16,010 nucleotides of DNA from Lachnospiraceae bacterium (GCA_017435025.1 JAFSFU010000010.1:1-16010); one strand, 5' to 3'. Shown: positions 1-7,729, counted from the stretch's first letter. The notes: generated from the letters alone by a model not told the origin. A program made the numbers and translations.

Positions 1-194
1 AGTGAAAATGCTGCCAACATCAGTCTCGCACAGATTGTTGAATTTTCATTTTTTCTCATAATGTCCGCAAAGTCTCTTGTGGCTTCCTCCCACATACCCG
101 GCTCTACCGGCTTTCCATGATATTTCTGATAAAACAAATAGGAATCACACCACGCATCCTTTGCGATTTTTGCCTGCATCTCACGCCTCGTCAT
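1..194 (-). CDS. Partial phage early protein, unknown function
   Basis: This reading frame runs off the left edge of the window; 64 codons are visible. It begins MTRREMQAKIAKDAW. Its ATG overlaps the TGA of the helicase gene (ATGA, sharing positions 191-194), the usual sign of translational coupling in a phage operon, and GGCGGG lies about 10 nt upstream. The visible part is hydrophilic, with no signal peptide or membrane segment. I do not recognise a family. It is the most promoter-distal gene seen of the leftward early operon, so a role in replication or late control is only a positional guess. It is too short in this window to be judged by length. Confidence 0.6.
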   Translation of the reverse strand, partial: MTRREMQAKIAKDAWCDSYLFYQKYHGKPVEPGMWEEATRDFADIMRKNENSTICARLMLAAFS

Positions 195-1573
195 AAACTA
201 CATCCCGCCTTTCTGTAATGGGCCCTGCGTCGTTTCCATTGATTTTCACAAAACTGGATGTTATCTACATAGTCATAACAGATTGCTTCCTCTTTCTTAT
301 CTGATACTCTGGCAATCCGGCCCACACTCTGGGTAACGACTGCAAAATCCTTTTTCGGTGTCGTCATATACAAACGATCAAGTCTAGGAATATCCAGCCC
401 CTCTTTTGCCAGACTAAAAGATGCAAACAGGATCCGTTTCTTTCCAGTACGCATATCCTCTAGGGCCTTCTCCCTGGCTGCACGCGCGGTCTTGCTTGTC
501 ATGCTGCCATCAATCATGACTGCTACGCTCCGAAAATCTTCCGGAAGCATTTTCATGAGCATCCGAAGATGCTCCAAGCGATCCGACAGGACTAGATTTG
601 AATGGTCGCTATTGCGGATGATATCACCAACGATCATCTTATTCCGCTCACTATTTCCCGTCAGATACGGCATTAACTTTGCATAGTCCAGGGTTCCGTC
701 AGTATCCAGGCAGCAGCGGTTCAATTCGACACCGGTCTCCCTTCGGATGATCTTTACATTCATCGTCTTTTCTTTCACCGCTTCATCTGGAACCCGATAC
801 TCCACAGGCCCAATCACCGCGAACGTGCTTCTGATCAACCCATCTGACCGGTGAACCGTAGCACTCAGACCATACTTATGACGCGCAGCCAGGTTATTCA
901 TGACTTTATAAAACATTGTCACCTTTGTAGGCGATCCGGCCAGCCGGTGGCATTCATCCACGATGATCACATCCCAGGCATTCCGGTATTTTTCCAGATC
1001 CAGCTTACAAAGTGTCTGCACAGTGGCAAACGTCATGTGGCTTCCGATCCGAACCTTTCCGGCCGTAATCTTTCCCAGTGTACTTTTAGGGAAATACTGT
1101 GCTGCGCGATCATAGGACTGTGAAAGCAGATCCTGTGTATGTGTGATCCAAAGTGTTTTTTTTGAGAGGGCAGCGGCCAGCGCAATCCCCATCTGTGTTT
1201 TTCCTGATCCGCACGGGCTCTGAAGAATCCCACAACTTTTCTGTCTCATGGCTTCAACAGCAGGTATCTGGTAGTCGTATAGAGGAATGGAACCATCGTA
1301 TGTAAGTTTTCCATTGTCCGCTAAGTCCACAAGGATCGTATCTGTATCGCCAAGGAATTTCTTTACCTCTCTTCCAACTCCTACCGGCACGACCAGCTCA
1401 TCACCATCTATACGATAAAGCCAGATATGCTTTGGGGTGTTTCCGGTCCAGAGACCGCGTCTGGCACGGTCGATATATTCCGGATTCTCAAGAATCATGT
1501 TCTCCTGGCACCAGGCCTGCAGCGCTTTGCTTGCATCCCGGATCCGAATCTCCGCACCAATAGTAACATGCAT
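191..1573 (-). CDS. Phage DEAH-box (UvsW/XPB-like) superfamily 2 DNA helicase
   Basis: About 460 aa. It is an ATP-dependent helicase of superfamily 2, probably acting on branched or D-loop DNA during phage replication and recombination. Motifs in order: an N-terminal region resembling the UvsW-type accessory domain (residues ~1-95), a Q-like motif YDYQ, Walker A GSGKT (~122-126), DECH (~206-209), SAT (~237-239), and the C-terminal RecA lobe with QSVGRIAR (motif VI, near residue 420). I place the start at the ATG at 1573 because AAGAGGTGG lies just upstream and this ATG overlaps the stop of the nuclease gene (TGATG). The longer frame starting at 1609 has no comparable site. All catalytic motifs look intact. 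The pairing with a PD-(D/E)XK nuclease immediately upstream is common in Firmicutes siphophages. The exact substrate is inference. Confidence 0.88.
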   Translation of the reverse strand: MHVTIGAEIRIRDASKALQAWCQENMILENPEYIDRARRGLWTGNTPKHIWLYRIDGDELVVPVGVGREVKKFLGDTDTILVDLADNGKLTYDGSIPLYDYQIPAVEAMRQKSCGILQSPCGSGKTQMGIALAAALSKKTLWITHTQDLLSQSYDRAAQYFPKSTLGKITAGKVRIGSHMTFATVQTLCKLDLEKYRNAWDVIIVDECHRLAGSPTKVTMFYKVMNNLAARHKYGLSATVHRSDGLIRSTFAVIGPVEYRVPDEAVKEKTMNVKIIRRETGVELNRCCLDTDGTLDYAKLMPYLTGNSERNKMIVGDIIRNSDHSNLVLSDRLEHLRMLMKMLPEDFRSVAVMIDGSMTSKTARAAREKALEDMRTGKKRILFASFSLAKEGLDIPRLDRLYMTTPKKDFAVVTQSVGRIARVSDKKEEAICYDYVDNIQFCENQWKRRRAHYRKAGCSL

Positions 1574-1992
1574 CAAGACCACCTCTTTGTTTTCCAGTAC
1601 AGCAGCCATGATTCCAGCCTTAAACCTTTCGCATCACAGATGGCCTCATCAATCTTCTTGAATCCGGCATCTCGCATTTCTTTCATTTTCCGGTAATGCA
1701 TCAGATAAATGTGAGTGGACGGAAACCGGATCGCAAACATGCCCGGCTCGTTTCCATACATCTCGAAAAGCGTCATTGCGCTGAGCTGGTTTTCCTCCAT
1801 CCGGCTCAGCTGAAAGAACTTGGTCTCACAGTCTTTACAGTCAAAAAGAAAGCTCTTTCCATCCTTTGATGCGATCACATCACACGGCTGACCATTCTTG
1901 TTATCCTGAAAGTTATGGACCCAGAACCGGTTTTCTGCTAAAATATCAGCAAAGTCCTTTTCGAACTGGGTACCTATTGATTTATTACTCAT
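1573..1992 (-). CDS. PD-(D/E)XK nuclease, Hjc/VRR-NUC-like (putative Holliday junction resolvase)
   Basis: 139 aa. This is a small endonuclease-fold protein: a conserved early Glu (GTQFEKDF), then QPCDVIA (the D of the motif) and LFDCKDCE (the D-x-K part), spaced as in archaeal-type Hjc resolvases and VRR-NUC nucleases. It probably cuts branched DNA made during phage replication or recombination. The start at 1992 is chosen because AGGAAAGAGG precedes it; a frame extending to 2052 would run into the repeat array and has no better site. It is the first gene after the repeat-filled gap and overlaps the helicase gene by one base, so the two are translated together. I cannot separate a true resolvase from a general VRR-NUC nuclease by reading alone. 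Confidence 0.72.
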   Translation of the reverse strand: MSNKSIGTQFEKDFADILAENRFWVHNFQDNKNGQPCDVIASKDGKSFLFDCKDCETKFFQLSRMEENQLSAMTLFEMYGNEPGMFAIRFPSTHIYLMHYRKMKEMRDAGFKKIDEAICDAKGLRLESWLLYWKTKRWS

Positions 1993-2013
1993 AATTACCT
2001 CTTTCCTCATGGT

Positions 2014-2289
2014 GCCCAACCATTTTGCCACCATGTCCAACCGAAAGTCCAACCCGAAAAAGTCCGGAAACCCTTGATTTTACAAGCGGTCCAACCGTCC
2101 AACCGAAAATCCAGTTGTATAAGTCTATATTTTTAGAGTAAATTTCGCTTATGCGATTTTTCTCGCGTCACGAGATATATTAAACTGGTTGGACCGGTTG
2201 GACTGGTTGGACTCTATCTAAAAAAGCCTTATTTTATGCGGGTTTTAGGGTCCAACCTAGGGTCCAACCTTAACATGGTATGGTTGGAC
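2014..2289. repeat. Array of ten GTCCAACC octamers (candidate iterons / phage origin)
   Basis: This 302-bp gap (1993-2294) has no gene. It contains ten exact copies of GTCCAACC or its complement GGTTGGAC. Forward copies start at 2035, 2047, 2089, 2097, 2250 and 2262; reverse copies start at 2187, 2196, 2205 and 2282. One further copy with a single mismatch is at 2014 (GCCCAACC). The pair at 2089/2097 is perfectly tandem, and the three at 2187-2212 sit 9 bp apart. Four forward and three reverse copies face each other across an AT-rich core (about 2105-2186), which holds the small inverted repeats TCGCttatGCGA and TCTCGcgtcaCGAGA. Clusters of short repeats flanking an AT-rich stretch, next to primase and helicase genes, are typical of phage origins. 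Operator sites for a regulator are the main alternative. Confidence 0.75.
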
Positions 2290-2294
2290 TCTTC

Positions 2295-4187
2295 CTAAAA
2301 CGGAAGTGTGATTTGCCCTTCATCAAATTGTACAAATTCTTCCTCTTCCGGTTCTTCATCATCCTGCTGCAAAATGATTTTTATGTATCCCGATTTGATT
2401 CCATAAACCTTTGTATTGTGAATAAACTTCCCTTGTGGTGTTGGTTTCAAATACCCTTTGTACTTCCACTTCCGACTGACTGCAGTATAGTCGTACCCAT
2501 TCTGATCTAAAAATCCTAAAAGCACATCCCGATTAACGATTAGCAGATTTTCATCGATCTTTCCCCAGACTTCGCCTTTGTTCGGCGAATTATCTGCTTT
2601 AGGGTCTTCAAAGCGTACCGGATTTTTTGCTGCCCAGTTAAGCACAGACTGATATGCCCGCTCTGCCACATCTACGTTCTGTGCTTTCTGCAGATATTGT
2701 TTCACGTCATCAATCCGAAGAGGGCGATCACCGGAAAAGAAAAGCTCTGTAGAAATCTCATCCGCCAGGAGAATGCAAGCCATAGCCATAGCCTGTTTAT
2801 CTGTCGTATCCAGCTGACACAGTTCCTCAAACAGACTGCGGTACCGTGCGACCAGTTCTTCGCCCTCCATCGTTTGAAGATGCTCCACAAACATCCTCCC
2901 GGCAAACCCATAATTCTCTTGCACTACGCTGCTTACATAGTGGCCATCAAACACCAACGGCTCATCGATCGCGATCTCGATGACGCGGTTCTTACTTCCT
3001 CCACCGGAATTCACCTTAGTAATCGGCTCCTCACCAGTGAAGATAAAACTGTTCTTCCACGTCCTGGTCTCTTCCACGCCGCCATATGCACGTGCACGAC
3101 CGCGGTCAATACCTTCCGTGATCTGATAGATCAACTGATCAAAATTTCCCTGCCATTTATCCTTAATGGTCTGCAACTCATCACCGGCGAAAGGGATACT
3201 GCATAAAAATGCAGCATTTCGCATAATGGCATTTCTAGTCATGTTCATGGACTTTACAAGACCACCGAGCTTTGGGTTTCCCCAGATACTCATGGCTACC
3301 ATAAGTGCCACAGTCTTGCATGTTCCAGTCGTTCCCCAGACATGCGTAACGAATGGCAGTACCTTAAGTGGCTCAAGAAGCACGGATGCAAAGCTTGTAG
3401 CCATCATCATGCGGAGCGGGATATTGCTCCGAAGCCGCGCACAGAGCTCTTTCCAAGCTTCAAAACTCCCCGATGATCTCACGTTCTTGAATATCACCTC
3501 ATAATCCATATCGCCCTCATATCGGATGTCATCGGCATACGGAGTAAACTGACTGCCGACCCATCCCAGACGGTTGATGGAGTTTTTGGGGTTCAATGTG
3601 CGCGGGTTCAGACCGACGCAGTCAGAGATATACCGCACAAGGTTCTTTGCATTATCTGATGTTACTTCAATACCAAACTGGCTCAGAGCATCCACGATCT
3701 TATTGGTATTTGCACATACGCTGCGATCCACCGTGATTGTCTGCCATGCTGCAGATTTGAAATAAGCCAATGTGATACGTTCTTCTGCAGTGTCCACGTT
3801 TTTTAGTATCTCTACCGGAAGGATCGGATGGCTGCATGCATATACCGGTACCGGCATGGCATTCTTGTCGTACCGGATCGCACGAACTCCCAGATCATTG
3901 GCGGTCCATTCCCCACACACAAGCTCGATCGGCTGGTCTGTAAACTTCGTCTTCTGACCAGTCTGTTTCTGGCGTTGGGCATAATCGAGCAGAAAGGACT
4001 TGTAGACATTATTAAATTCTGTGATACGCTTCAATTTCCGCGCCTGGGTCCTCAACGCCTCGATATACTGGGTCCGCTCCACATTATCCTCAATCTCGAA
4101 GATCTGATAAAATATCTCGTCCGGAAACGGCTCCCCCGGCACCAAGCTCGAAATACCAGCTACCAATTCGTCCTTCGATTTCTCCAA
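2295..4187 (-). CDS. DUF927 superfamily phage helicase/primase-type ATPase
   Basis: 630 aa. The protein matches the DUF927 family of phage and mobile-element replication proteins, found beside CHC2 zinc-finger proteins where together they stand in for a primase-helicase. The ATPase core lies near residues 280-420. It contains a P-loop-like stretch HVWGTTGTCKT, a Walker-B-like FAGDEL, and a sensor-like SFIFTGEEP. The P-loop has Cys (TGC codon) where GKT normally has Gly. The TTG start at 4187 has a good site (AGGCGGTGAG) 5 nt upstream but makes a 98-nt overlap with the CHC2 gene. An alternative GTG at 4082, just after the CHC2 stop, would give 595 aa. I prefer TTG because the extra residues (SLVPGEPFPDEI) look like a genuine family N-terminus. 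The acidic C-terminus (DDEEPEEEEF) ends in ITLPF. Confidence 0.8.
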   Translation of the reverse strand: MEKSKDELVAGISSLVPGEPFPDEIFYQIFEIEDNVERTQYIEALRTQARKLKRITEFNNVYKSFLLDYAQRQKQTGQKTKFTDQPIELVCGEWTANDLGVRAIRYDKNAMPVPVYACSHPILPVEILKNVDTAEERITLAYFKSAAWQTITVDRSVCANTNKIVDALSQFGIEVTSDNAKNLVRYISDCVGLNPRTLNPKNSINRLGWVGSQFTPYADDIRYEGDMDYEVIFKNVRSSGSFEAWKELCARLRSNIPLRMMMATSFASVLLEPLKVLPFVTHVWGTTGTCKTVALMVAMSIWGNPKLGGLVKSMNMTRNAIMRNAAFLCSIPFAGDELQTIKDKWQGNFDQLIYQITEGIDRGRARAYGGVEETRTWKNSFIFTGEEPITKVNSGGGSKNRVIEIAIDEPLVFDGHYVSSVVQENYGFAGRMFVEHLQTMEGEELVARYRSLFEELCQLDTTDKQAMAMACILLADEISTELFFSGDRPLRIDDVKQYLQKAQNVDVAERAYQSVLNWAAKNPVRFEDPKADNSPNKGEVWGKIDENLLIVNRDVLLGFLDQNGYDYTAVSRKWKYKGYLKPTPQGKFIHNTKVYGIKSGYIKIILQQDDEEPEEEEFVQFDEGQITLPF

Positions 4188-4743
4188 TTTTTCTCACCGC
4201 CTTTTGGTCGTCAAATACTTTTTCCGGACATTCATCGATCTGTTCCATCATGTACTGAACCCACGAAATATTCTGCAGTCCCTCATAAAAATGGCCGTCC
4301 TGCGCCCGGATAGCCTCGCAGAGCAGCCCATAATACACGGTCAGATACATTTTCGCACGCTTAGCAAAAGCCGCGATCTCGGCCCTCCTGCGCTTTGCGC
4401 GCTCCATTTCACGTTTCTCCCGATATGAAACAGGCTCGCTTACCGGAACCTGAAAAGCTGTTGCCAGCTCCTTTGCTGCTTCCAGATTCGGAATCTCACG
4501 GTACAATGCAGCAAACTTTATTGGGTCACCACCGGCACCGCACACAAAACAGTAGAATCCCTTTCCATTCGGATAGATCTTCATACTCGGGTGTGTGTCC
4601 CGGTGGAACGGACAAAGGCACAGTCCCTTACTGTTTACCTTCACTCCGTAATACTCTACTGTCTGCTGCATCGTGACCGCGTCCTTTACTTTCCGGAACA
4701 GCTCCGGATCATTACATGAACGGGATGCCTTCATCTGGCACAT
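4090..4743 (-). CDS. CHC2 zinc-finger (DnaG-type N-terminal) phage primase component
   Basis: 217 aa. The N-terminal third is a clear CHC2 zinc finger of the DnaG type: LCLCPFHRDTHPSMK, then FYCFVCGAGGD, preceded by the usual helix (VKDAVTMQQTVEYYG). This domain recognises single-stranded template for primer synthesis. There is no TOPRIM catalytic domain; the rest is a basic helical region (REMERAKRRRAEIAAFAKR) and a tail that overlaps the next gene. It therefore probably works with the DUF927 protein encoded directly downstream. The start is uncertain: ATG at 4743 or ATG at 4734, neither with a strong ribosome-binding site, both overlapping the end of the SSB-like gene, so coupling is likely. 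Confidence 0.8.
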   Translation of the reverse strand: MCQMKASRSCNDPELFRKVKDAVTMQQTVEYYGVKVNSKGLCLCPFHRDTHPSMKIYPNGKGFYCFVCGAGGDPIKFAALYREIPNLEAAKELATAFQVPVSEPVSYREKREMERAKRRRAEIAAFAKRAKMYLTVYYGLLCEAIRAQDGHFYEGLQNISWVQYMMEQIDECPEKVFDDQKAVRKIGEIEGRIGSWYFELGAGGAVSGRDILSDLRD

Positions 4744-5335
4744 TATCCGGAACGTTTACAAGGCCCTGATCCATCATAGACGGCGGCTGATTATTGCCTG
4801 TAAGACTCGTTGTTACTGTCAGAAGATTGTCTGCAGGAATCTTCGCATCCTTAAGGCCATCCAGGCTACGAATCTGCACGCATTTCGTTGCCATCTTCTT
4901 CTGTCCATCACTGGTTTCAAATTCTTCTCTTTGGAAGATGCCACCAACGAACTTACCCACCAATGTTCTCTCGTCCCAGTTCCAGCGATAGCTTGGATTA
5001 GACTTCTCAATAGATGTCATAAGCCCCTTAAAGAACGGAAGCGAATCGCCATGAGTCAACTGACGATAAATGCCGCCCCACTTTGTGTTCGGATCTGACT
5101 GTTTGCGAAGTCTGAACTGTTTATCATAGAAATCTTTATAGTCCGAATTGACGCCGATGTAACCATCCTTCTGACTACCCTCTACGATATCAAAGCAAAG
5201 GACCATCATTTCTCTATTCTGTTTGTCCTGAATAACATTTGCCTGCTTGATCACCAGTTTGTAAAGTCCTGCAGGAAGGGAGATTGTCTCTCCGGTAAAG
5301 GCCGGCGCCTGCTCGTATCCATCAATTGGTCTCAT
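4712..5335 (-). CDS. Phage single-stranded DNA-binding-like protein
   Basis: 207 aa. The sequence resembles a family of Firmicutes phage proteins encoded beside RecA-like ATPases: LPAGLYKLVIKQ near the start, FFKGLMTSIEKSNP in the middle and LVGKFVGGIFQREEFE after it. A telling feature is the extreme C-terminus, DEGIPFM. It copies the acidic-hydrophobic tip (DDDIPF) through which bacterial SSB recruits partner proteins, and supports a single-stranded DNA-binding role. The start has CGGAGGAT 8 nt upstream and overlaps the previous gene by 14 nt. It sits between the P-loop ATPase and the primase-type proteins, the expected place for an SSB that both recombination and priming would use. The family assignment is from memory of motifs, not a profile search. 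Confidence 0.65.
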   Translation of the reverse strand: MRPIDGYEQAPAFTGETISLPAGLYKLVIKQANVIQDKQNREMMVLCFDIVEGSQKDGYIGVNSDYKDFYDKQFRLRKQSDPNTKWGGIYRQLTHGDSLPFFKGLMTSIEKSNPSYRWNWDERTLVGKFVGGIFQREEFETSDGQKKMATKCVQIRSLDGLKDAKIPADNLLTVTTSLTGNNQPPSMMDQGLVNVPDNVPDEGIPFM

Positions 5336-5990
5336 TCTTTATATCCTCCGATTTTTTATATTTTTCCCATCCGTAAAACTCGCGAATGGTATCATCAACA
5401 AGTTTCAGATTGTTTTCAATCTCCGATTCTTCAAACATCTCTTCCGGGGTTTTGGTGATATCCGTTCCGTCTGTAACCGTACGGAAAAAGTGTCTTCCAT
5501 TCGCATCACTCATGCAGCGGATACAGATTGTCACCATGCCTTCGAGACATACCTTCTGATCCAACAGTTTTCCAAGAGTCTTTAATCTGGTGGTGCCGGA
5601 ATCATCCATATCTTCATGCATCATGATATAAACCACGACATCTGAAGGAAGTTCTCTCTTAATGCGCTGCACAATGTTATACATCACGTCTGCGATGTCA
5701 TTGTACATATCAAACTGTGAATTTCCCTTTTTGATCCGGTGATTTGCCATGAACATATGCGTCATGATATAACCGGCATCATCAATTACAACAACCTTTT
5801 TCTTCGACTGTTTCGCCCAGGCAATGATTTTGTCCGGATCATCGGTAAAGCCACTGGCAGTAAAACGCTGGCGAAATGGCAGCTCCTTGCGCTCCGTGTT
5901 TAATAATAAAATTTCATCTTTTTCAAAAAACTTCATACTCCGGCTCTTTCCACTTCCGGATTTTCCATAAATCAACACAGGAAGTCCCAT
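5322..5990 (-). CDS. RecA-like P-loop ATPase (AAA_24 / Sak4-like phage recombination protein)
   Basis: 222 aa. It has Walker A GKSGSGKS at residues 9-16, starting directly from the N-terminus, and Walker B KVVVIDDAG (~65-73), followed by a helical region and a MMHEDMDD stretch. This compact RecA-core arrangement matches phage nucleotide-binding proteins of the AAA_24 type, which include Sak4-like single-strand annealing proteins. Some Sak4 proteins are stimulated by a phage SSB encoded beside them, and an SSB-like gene follows here with a 14-nt overlap. The start at 5990 has GAGGAGG 7-8 nt upstream. No frameshift or missing motif is seen. Recombinase activity is an inference from fold and neighbourhood; a DNA-maintenance ATPase is the alternative. 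Confidence 0.75.
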   Translation of the reverse strand: MGLPVLIYGKSGSGKSRSMKFFEKDEILLLNTERKELPFRQRFTASGFTDDPDKIIAWAKQSKKKVVVIDDAGYIMTHMFMANHRIKKGNSQFDMYNDIADVMYNIVQRIKRELPSDVVVYIMMHEDMDDSGTTRLKTLGKLLDQKVCLEGMVTICIRCMSDANGRHFFRTVTDGTDITKTPEEMFEESEIENNLKLVDDTIREFYGWEKYKKSEDIKNETN

Positions 5991-5992
5991 AC

Positions 5993-6625
5993 TTAATCCT
6001 CCTCATCATACGGCAACTGTTCCACTATTCTTAATTTCATAGGCTGTTCGAAACAATCTAAAAATTCAAGCCGTGGCAGAACAATATCCTCTGTAAACTC
6101 ATCTACGCGGAATGTACCCGCCCAATAGATCGTGGTATCATTTTTCCAATACAGTGTTTCGTGCCCGTAAGCCGGTCTTCCGGGCATCTCTTCTACAGAA
6201 TGATCAATGTCTTTCGCACTTATAATGTCCAAAAAGTCACGCCGGATCGGTTTCAGTTCCATTGTGCTATGTAACTGCAGAAGTGAATAAATGCCATAAT
6301 CACTCTTTAACATGAACGGAGTATATGCAGCATAGTCTCTGGCTCTCATCCATGCATCATAATAATTAAATTCTCCCAGATTCATTTCAGTCTGTGCTCC
6401 GTCTTTCGTGTAATTCAACACCTCTCCCTCTTCCGGAAGGTCTCCGATCAGTTCCACCAAAGCCGCCTTCAGCTTGTTAGGAATATGATCTCCATCAACC
6501 TGCACACCCCAGGTTCTCGCATTATTCGTCATTACCAGATTCTCATCCAGCATTCCTACAATCAATCCGGCCCCCTTATATGCCGTACTCAAGAATTTCT
6601 TGAACTTTGTGATATCTAAAAACAT
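5993..6625 (-). CDS. Conserved-looking phage early protein, unknown function
   Basis: 210 aa, not recognised. I use the ATG at 6625 (MFLDITKFKKFL) because AGGAAGGAAG precedes it; the frame is open to a TTG at 6649. The protein is mixed alpha/beta in character, acidic at the C-terminus (LPYDEED), with no membrane segment, no zinc motif and no nucleotide-binding loop. Repeated short strands such as GLIVGMLDENLVMTN and HETLYWKNDTTIYWAGTF suggest a beta-rich fold, but I name no function. It lies 2 nt upstream of the P-loop ATPase gene in the same operon, so it probably serves replication or recombination. Confidence 0.6.
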   Translation of the reverse strand: MFLDITKFKKFLSTAYKGAGLIVGMLDENLVMTNNARTWGVQVDGDHIPNKLKAALVELIGDLPEEGEVLNYTKDGAQTEMNLGEFNYYDAWMRARDYAAYTPFMLKSDYGIYSLLQLHSTMELKPIRRDFLDIISAKDIDHSVEEMPGRPAYGHETLYWKNDTTIYWAGTFRVDEFTEDIVLPRLEFLDCFEQPMKLRIVEQLPYDEED

Positions 6626-6638
6626 TACTACTTCCTTC

Positions 6639-6833
6639 CTATTCCTCAATCTTCATCTTTTCATTCTTTCCCATTATCTCTTCCAGCATGTTTCGTACCG
6701 TATTGATCACGATCTCTATCTCTTCATAGGTAAGATGAAAAGTGCCATTGATCATCAAATCCATTACTCTTGATGCCACTTTCATCAGATGGTTCATGCG
6801 GTACGGCGTGATCTCTTCTCTTGTCCTCTCCAT
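6639..6833 (-). CDS. Small phage early protein, unknown function
   Basis: 64 aa, predicted mostly helical (MNHLMKVASRVMDLMINGTF and a following acidic helix), soluble. Its ATG shares one base with the stop of the Gp157-like gene (TAATG), which supports translation by coupling. I do not recognise it. Size, position between two well-supported genes, and end-to-end packing are the main evidence that it is real. Confidence 0.6.
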   Translation of the reverse strand: MERTREEITPYRMNHLMKVASRVMDLMINGTFHLTYEEIEIVINTVRNMLEEIMGKNEKMKIEE

Positions 6834-7330
6834 TATCGAATCCTCAGGCTTTCTCCGCGTGGTTCCAGATGTGCCCAGCCGACCTGCTGCTCTTTTAAAA
6901 GTTCACGGATTGCCTCATTATTCGGAACCGGCGGCTGCGGGATCAGGTAACGGCCAGGAATGTCTTCCAGTGTCCCATCGATAACAAGTGGTTCCAGACC
7001 GCCGTTCTTCTGGATATTGAAGGAAAACAGTGCTGTCTTGAATTTATGTTTTCCGATCTCACGCATATTAGCTTCCAGCACATCCTTCAGGTGCTTAGAA
7101 CGGTTCTCCAAGTTCTTACGACGTGCATACAAACGCTCTTCCTCTGCTTTCAGAGCATCAATATCAGCGTTCATATTTTTAATGATCTTCGCGTAACCAT
7201 CTACCTTGTCCTCAATCTCCATCATGATCATTTCCATGGTATCGTGAAGTGTCTGCTCGTCCACTTCCGGGTCATACAACATCTCCTGTAATGTTGCATA
7301 CTCTTCTGTTAATTCATACAAACTTGCCAT
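6833..7330 (-). CDS. Siphovirus Gp157-like protein
   Basis: 165 aa. The sequence fits the Siphovirus Gp157 family: a short N-terminal helix (MASLYELTEEYATLQEM), an acidic linker (DPEVDEQTLHDTMEMI), a long coiled coil (KIIKNMNADIDALKAEEERLYARRK onwards, residues ~50-105), then the conserved strand region (FKTALFSFNIQKNGG) and a PGRYL / P-rich segment. Family members are phage early genes, linked in streptococcal phages to altered phage resistance, but the molecular function is unsettled. I start at ATG 7330, which has GGAGAAA about 9 nt upstream; the frame reaches 7381 but that extension has no good site. It overlaps the 58-aa gene upstream by 17 nt. Confidence 0.82.
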   Translation of the reverse strand: MASLYELTEEYATLQEMLYDPEVDEQTLHDTMEMIMMEIEDKVDGYAKIIKNMNADIDALKAEEERLYARRKNLENRSKHLKDVLEANMREIGKHKFKTALFSFNIQKNGGLEPLVIDGTLEDIPGRYLIPQPPVPNNEAIRELLKEQQVGWAHLEPRGESLRIR

Positions 7331-7490
7331 ATTGACTTTTTCTCCAATCTCTCTCATAATGAGAGTACAAACTATTTTCATTTGCGCCCAACGGAGTTGC
7401 CGCTCCAGGGCGCTTTTTCTTTCCCAATTTATACCGGTTCATGCCTAACTGGGCCATAGAACGGTTGGTGCCGTTTCTACGCCTGCTCAT
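7314..7490 (-). CDS. Small basic phage protein (58 aa), unknown
   Basis: This frame encodes 58 aa, begins MSRRRNGTNRSMAQLGMNRY and continues through KLGKKKRPG, so the N-terminal half is very basic. The ATG follows the stop of the upstream gene directly (TAAGGATG), which suggests reinitiation rather than an independent site. The end overlaps the start of the Gp157-like gene by 17 nt. Filling the gap between two good genes in a tightly packed operon is the best support. A nucleic-acid-binding role would fit the charge but is a guess. Confidence 0.5.
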   Translation of the reverse strand: MSRRRNGTNRSMAQLGMNRYKLGKKKRPGAATPLGANENSLYSHYERDWRKSQYGKFV

Positions 7491-7492
7491 CC

Positions 7493-7729
7493 TTAAACAC
7501 CATATCCAATCCGCAGCACCAGGAACGCCATTCCCATACTCGCCACGAACGTCACCACCGCTCCGATCTTGTTCATCACATCAAAGAGCGATTCTTCCTT
7601 CTGTACTTTCTTCTGCACAACGGGCACATGTAACCGCCGGCAGGGATTACTGCGTACTTCGAAACATTCCAGACCGTTGGCTTCGGACAATACCCGCAAG
7701 TCTCTTTCCTTCCTGTAATTTTCATTCAT
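7493..7729 (-). CDS. Small membrane-anchored phage protein
   Basis: 78 aa from the ATG at 7729, which has AAAAGGAGG about 10 nt upstream. The N-terminal two thirds are hydrophilic and contain Cys residues (LECFEVRSNPCRR). The C-terminus is one hydrophobic helix (IGAVVTFVASMGMAFLVL), so the protein should be a tail-anchored inner-membrane protein with its N-terminus in the cytoplasm. The frame stays open to 7759, but the ribosome-binding site favours the shorter form. Function unknown; single-pass proteins in early operons can act in superinfection exclusion or host takeover, which is speculation here. Confidence 0.6.
   Translation of the reverse strand: MNENYRKERDLRVLSEANGLECFEVRSNPCRRLHVPVVQKKVQKEESLFDVMNKIGAVVTFVASMGMAFLVLRIGYGV

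Noticed and set aside
1993..2052. N-terminal extension of the nuclease gene to 2052
   Set aside because: It reads through repeat copies and lacks a ribosome-binding site, while ATG 1992 has AGGAAAGAGG before it.
2014..2289. CRISPR array
   Set aside because: The repeats are only 8 bp, occur in both orientations and have irregular short spacing; there are no cas genes.
2697..3206. 169-codon plus-strand frame opposite the DUF927 gene
   Set aside because: It lies wholly within a recognised gene on the other strand and its translation is low in recognisable structure; treated as a shadow, as are similar plus-strand frames at 851-1123 and 3828-4313.
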